Assembly: GCA_947568835.1 (NCBI GenBank)
Contig: OX387604.1
Location: forward strand, 6,149,360 to 6,213,359
Origin: Protonemura montana
Lineage: Eukaryota > Arthropoda > Insecta > Plecoptera > Nemouridae
DNA: 64,000 nucleotides
Direction of reading: 5' to 3'
The notes below the pieces were generated by a model. That model was not told the origin of the DNA and did no database searches. It worked only from the letters and a program-made list of their open reading frames with translations. Of the stretch, positions 59,757-64,000 are shown piece after piece (the stretch's first letter is position 1; each line of letters starts with the position of its first letter). A program made the position numbers and the translations under genes.

Positions 59757-62293
59757 GAATATGATAGAAATGTTAACCAGTCCAAGAGATTCGTATTGTG
59801 ACCTGGAATATTACGTACAGACCGGATGCGTCACAAAGAATAGCTGATTGAACTCAAAATATACGTCTATAGTTAGATGATTACCAAGGAGCAAGGAAAT
59901 TGCATATTGGTATTACCTATTGATAGATACATATAGATATATAAGTATATGTACCTATGCAAACAGTATCTCATCCAGTCTTTACAACTTGACAGTTATA
60001 GTATAATTTAGTCGAAGACTTGAACAGTATGGAATGAAATTTTGAAGGCCTAATTCAGGAGGATTACTGCATGAATGGATGGGTACGCGAGTGTTCAACT
60101 ACACATATCCATGCACTATGCAGCAGCTATCTTTGTCAGAATTTCCCACCCCAGTGTGCTGCCACCCGCGGCCCCCGGCAGTCCAGGCCAACTCGACTCT
60201 CTCTGATGTTGATTGGTGATTGGTTACCAAGGATAGCATTCAGCCATGGCACCACAGTGCGGTAAATAGAAATCACTGCTGCGTATAGCTGCATTAGCCT
60301 GGTATAGTGTCATGATCACCTCAGTTGCGACAGACTAGGAAGAATGAACGAAAATACCAATTGTAGAAGAACAGAGAAATTAACAATCCTACTAACTGAC
60401 GATCAACATTTTATAGTGAACGCAAAAGATTAAACGAATTTCTTTTCTGGGATTACCTAACCTTAGCACTAGTTTTCAAAAATTGAAAATACTATTTCCA
60501 AGACCACAGTTATATGCTAAGTGGTTTCGTATTGGTTACCCAACGGTTTGTTTCATATTAGGGCGTTTATTTTCTAAGGGTGAAAACTCGTCTGATTTGA
60601 CAGTTCCCGTGACAAAAGAACCAAAGAAACAGCCATCAGACCCGGCTTTCTAAATATCTCAGTTTTAGGCATTCAGAGATTGGACACCCATTGCTCTAGA
60701 AAGCCAATGCGCTCGCCGAGTATGTAAATGAATAGGTACTTTATTTTCTCTGAAATATTTTCCGGGTCGCCTTAAAAGTAGACGCGCAGCACGGCGATTC
60801 CTAATTTGGCCAGATCTCTGTGCAGACTAGGTCATTTAGGGTGACGCGACGCGACGGGACTGGCATGGCAAAGCATGCGTTGCCGTGAAACTCACCCCCC
60901 CCCCCCCCCCCCCCCTACGCCACCACCCACCCCCGAACCAACGTGAGGATCGATCTACACAGGAAAGAAATGTAGTTACTATTTCAAAAGAGTGAATCGC
61001 AGCAAAAAGTTACACACATAACTTTTGCAATACGATCGTTATAGGAAAGTTCCTCCGTCGAAGAATATTCAAATGAGATGATTTTACACATCGGCGGGGA
61101 AATGCATGCTATCCCAAGGCTATTCCGCCTTCTTAAAATTTCCCAAGAAAACAAGTCACAAAGTTTGTTCGTCCTTAGCAAAAATAATGCTTAATAAAAA
61201 CATAGCATTCAGCAAATATATGACAGCAAATGCAGATGCAATAGTATTGGAAGATGTTTTAAATTTGAAATAATTCGCAAGTCATCTTTTCGTTTTTGCA
61301 CCTTCTTAATCAAATTTGACAAACTTTGAAAACAGTTTTAGTGCAAATTTGAATAGCACTCGTAGACAATTTTTTCTCCCCATGCTCTTTGAGAAATATG
61401 CGTGATGAAGATCTGATGATTGCTCATTCGGCAAACTAACAAAAAAAAGGGCAACAAATTTCACTTTTTTTCTCTTTTACACATTGTGGCATATAGATGA
61501 CATATTCCATTTTCCTTAGCGTATTTGCTACAAACAAAGAGTCACGTGTACTTAAATGTAAGATGCTCGAACAAAAGAATGACACAACTGAGTTACTTAC
61601 AGAAGAGACTGCGAGCTACATAACTTAATGACTAAGCTAATGGCTGAAGGATCGAGTTCATTATGAAACCTATGTTCACACAGTCTAACAAAAGATGGGC
61701 TTACTTTGATGAAAAGGTCGATACTCATATTTATAACTTTAACATGGAACAAAAAGGAATAAGTAACATCTTTCAACAATAGGCAAGTTGTTTGTGAAAA
61801 ACAATCTGATGTTGTATTCTCTATAATAATGAACTTTGAAATAATAATTTAGGATGCTATACACAAGAAAATTTTAAGGGGATATAAAATGAGCCCGACA
61901 ATAATGCTGGGAAGCAAAGGCAGTTACAATTCAGTCATGTTTCAGACTAAAAGGAACAGTAATGTGTAAGTTGAATCGGAGACGAGTCGCAATTTAGGTA
62001 CATCTGATCATGTTACAATGCTGTCATGGAATCCCAATTATTTCCGAGCGCCGGTAACAAAGTTAAAGTTATACCTGCACGAGCTGTTCAGTGAATTAAG
62101 GTTCTGATGATGATAGCACGGACGAGCACCAACGGAGAGACCCTTCTTTCTTGCTCTATGTAAGGAACTCACGAGTCATCGTCCGGCGAACGGCCATCCT
62201 AATCCTGGTGTTGATTTTCAATGATATTCTTCCGCTATTTTTTTACAGACAGTCTTTAATTGGGATAGTACAACCAGCACGTTGCTAGCATGA
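59757..62293. other. non-coding stretch, no gene recognised
   Basis: AT-rich with a 21-C tract at 60895-60915. A strong acceptor-like CCGCTATTTTTTTACAG ends near 62249 on the plus strand, without an obvious exon after it. No gene supported. Confidence 0.5.
60895..60915. repeat. mono-C tract (21)
   Basis: Uninterrupted run of 21 cytosines. Confidence 0.9.
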
Positions 62294-62704
62294 CCTCACA
62301 ATTGATAAGTGGTGTTTAACAACGCACTATTTAACAGTCGCATGGCATCAGCGAATGTGTGGATGATGATGAGGACCTAGCCTAACCGGGCTTAGAAGGG
62401 AGGGGGGGGAATCCGGTGCCGGGAAATCTGTGCCGGTACGTAGCCTACTCCTGTCAAAAAGCACCAAGAAGATCAACGGGTTAAGTCCCTTCCGTAGGAC
62501 GGTGCAACGCGGACAATGGGATTCCTCCACAAATCCATGCTGTCAAAAGTTTGATAAGAAAGGCGAATAAAGTTCCTACACCTACGTTCATCCCTCCAAC
62601 CTCTCTCCCAAACAGCACTGGTAGGATGGTCACCCATCCAATATCTGACCCGGATTAATGTTGCTGAACGCCGGTAATCTCATTAAAACCGGTGTTTGCT
62701 CGCG
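62294..62704 (-). mobile_element. 5S-rRNA-derived repeat, copy 1
   Basis: Read on the minus strand, the unit opens with a 5S rRNA-like head (from about 62704 to 62605): ACACCGGTT, then ATTACCGGCGTTCAGCAAC, then TATTGGATGGGTGACC, the last a well-kept box C, followed by TACCAGTGCTGT as in the 5S 3' end. A body of about 300 bp follows, sharing many blocks with copy 2 (CCTCCAACCTCTCTC, AAATCCATGCTGT, TAGCCTACTCCTGTC, as written on the plus strand), to an AATTGTGAGG tail. It may be a 5S-headed SINE or a decayed 5S rDNA repeat unit. There is no coding capacity and no poly(A) tail. Confidence 0.7.
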
Positions 62705-62735
62705 TTTTAAACGTCACTAATTTAACTATGCGTCT

Positions 62736-63130
62736 CCTCACAATTTATAATCATATTGATTGATGAGCGGTGTTTATTGACGCACTGGTCTGATGGCGTC
62801 GATGAATGAGTGGATGAAGATGAGGATTATGATAAACCTAAGCTAGCCTAGAAGGGATGAGGGGAAACCCGATGCCGCAAGTAGCCTACTCCTGTCGAAG
62901 AGCACTAATGGCAGTTCCAAAAGACAGTACAAAGCGAACAACAAGATTACTCAACAAATCCATGCTGTTGAGAGGTGACGGCGAGTGACGTTGTTGTACT
63001 AACATCAATTCCTCCAATCTCTCTCTCGAACAGAACTGGTCATGAGTTTGATGGTCATCCATCTAATACCTGACCCAGCGCAGTGTTGCTTCACTTCGGT
63101 GATCTTACGACAACCGGTGTTTCCAACTCG
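62736..63130 (-). mobile_element. 5S-rRNA-derived repeat, copy 2
   Basis: Same orientation and organisation as copy 1, whose head begins about 426 bp further on. The head is closer to 5S rRNA in the box A region: GTTGGAAACACCGGTTG, then GATCACCGAAGTGAAGCAAC, then GGTATTAGATGGATGACC. Box C has two changes relative to copy 1. The body shares ordered blocks with copy 1. The tail has ATCA-rich sequence (CTCATCAATCAATATGA) before AATTGTGAGG. Only about 31 bp separate this tail from the copy 1 head, so the two are in head-to-tail tandem. Confidence 0.7.
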
Positions 63131-63149
63131 CAAAACTGTTCGGTTAAAA

Positions 63150-63289
63150 ATCATCTACCACACGTTCTTATCACCTCACACAGGTTCTAATAATCTACCA
63201 CAGGTTCTAATAATCTAACATAGGTTCTAACCATCTAACACAGGTTCTAATCATCTAACACGGGTTCTATTCATCTCCCACAGGTTAAA
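63150..63289. repeat. 20-bp minisatellite, seven copies
   Basis: Seven consecutive units of exactly 20 bp, consensus ATCATCTAACACAGGTTCTA, begin at 63150, 63170, 63190, 63210, 63230, 63250 and 63270. The outer copies are the most diverged. The array starts 20 bp from the head of the second 5S-derived unit. Confidence 0.95.
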
Positions 63290-64000
63290 CGGAAATGTAA
63301 GATGAACTTGAAATTATTTGAGACATGGAACAAATAATGGGAATAAAATAAACGGCAAGTACAATTTGTGTAACGTATCAAATATATTCTCACTTGCAAA
63401 TGGAAACCTAAACTATACCATCACAGATGAGGAGCAACTAACTAATTTTCCGCTATGTGGTTCCGTCAATTCGTCAGAAGGCTGCTTTAAGACAGCGCGT
63501 GATTGGCTACTTAACATACGACAAGCAACATCTTTGCAGTGGCCAAACGCAATCTCCCGTGATATTGGTGTAGGAGTGAACTTCACGCGAAGACTAATCT
63601 CATAAAATCATCTGCTACACTACCAATTCGCTTCGAACTGATGGCGTACTCACAAGAGGAACTCCAACAATTCATTTCCTTGCAATGGAAATCAGGAAAG
63701 CCAACCATTTCCGAAGCCACCAATGCAAGGTTTAAATTCTTTTTAATATTTATCAAACATATTCTTTTGTATCACTTTGACGGTCAAAATTTCGTCCATT
63801 CTAAGACTCGAACACACTAGAGGGTCGAGCTTCTTGAAGGTTGAACGGTTTCATAAACTCCCTTCTATTTATACACCAAGATATCGAGTGCAGGATTCAA
63901 GAGAGCAACTATGCAATCAAGAGCGGGTGGTTGCAAGATTTCAGCCACCCTAGCCATATACAGCGATGCCTCGGGTCTGATGCGGCTTCTCTACTCTAAA
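63290..64000. other. non-coding stretch, no gene recognised
   Basis: A plus-strand frame from about 63318 to 63605 has balanced, protein-like composition but no ATG, no recognised similarity and no convincing acceptor. Otherwise nothing seen up to the window edge. Confidence 0.4.

Overview
The window looks like a gene-poor, AT-rich stretch of a metazoan nuclear genome, most likely an arthropod. The signs are spliced transposon genes with GT-AG introns, many micro- and minisatellites, long mono-G/mono-C tracts, terminal-inverted-repeat DNA transposons and 5S-rRNA-derived repeats. There is no bacterial-style coding density. Most open frames are short, many lack an ATG, and they fit chance expectation. 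I recognise no host protein-coding gene, tRNA, intact rRNA gene or CRISPR array. The arthropod call is an inference, not proven by any one feature.

Layout. Positions 1-14,300 are non-coding, with two tandem arrays (a ~147-bp unit near 1.24-1.9 kb and a 15-bp unit at 2.1-2.2 kb). On the minus strand at 14,400/14,401 and 39,857/39,858 there are two near-ideal juxtaposed splice sites: branch-point-like motif, pyrimidine tract, CAG, then GTAAGT. This is the signature of recursive ('ratchet') splice sites. Each is followed by a short potential exon with a second 5' splice site. Together they suggest that much of the window is one very long intron of a minus-strand host gene whose exons lie outside.

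Between 19.9 and 21.9 kb lie a hAT-like end fragment and a 1.79-kb non-autonomous hAT-like element with 14-bp inverted ends (one mismatch) and an 8-bp target duplication (7/8). From 23 to 49 kb there are several minisatellites (16-, 66-, 9- and 23-bp units), a perfect 34-bp palindrome and a GC-rich CCG-repeat island.

The clearest genes belong to a complete 3,738-bp PIF/Harbinger transposon at 56,016-59,753, flanked by perfect TAA duplications. It carries two convergent spliced genes: a Myb/SANT-like DNA-binding accessory protein (plus strand, four exons, 271 aa) and a DDE transposase of the HARBI1 type (minus strand, two exons, 362 aa, D158/D235/E271). Both reading frames are open once the introns are removed, so the element may be young and autonomous. 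In known Harbinger elements the Myb-like partner brings the transposase to the nucleus and to the transposon ends. The subterminal repeats seen here are plausible binding sites.

At 62.3-63.1 kb two diverged, same-orientation ~400-bp units (period ~426 bp, minus strand) each begin with a recognisable 5S rRNA segment including the internal promoter. They are either 5S-headed SINEs or a relic of a 5S rDNA repeat. A seven-copy 20-bp array lies just upstream of the first head.
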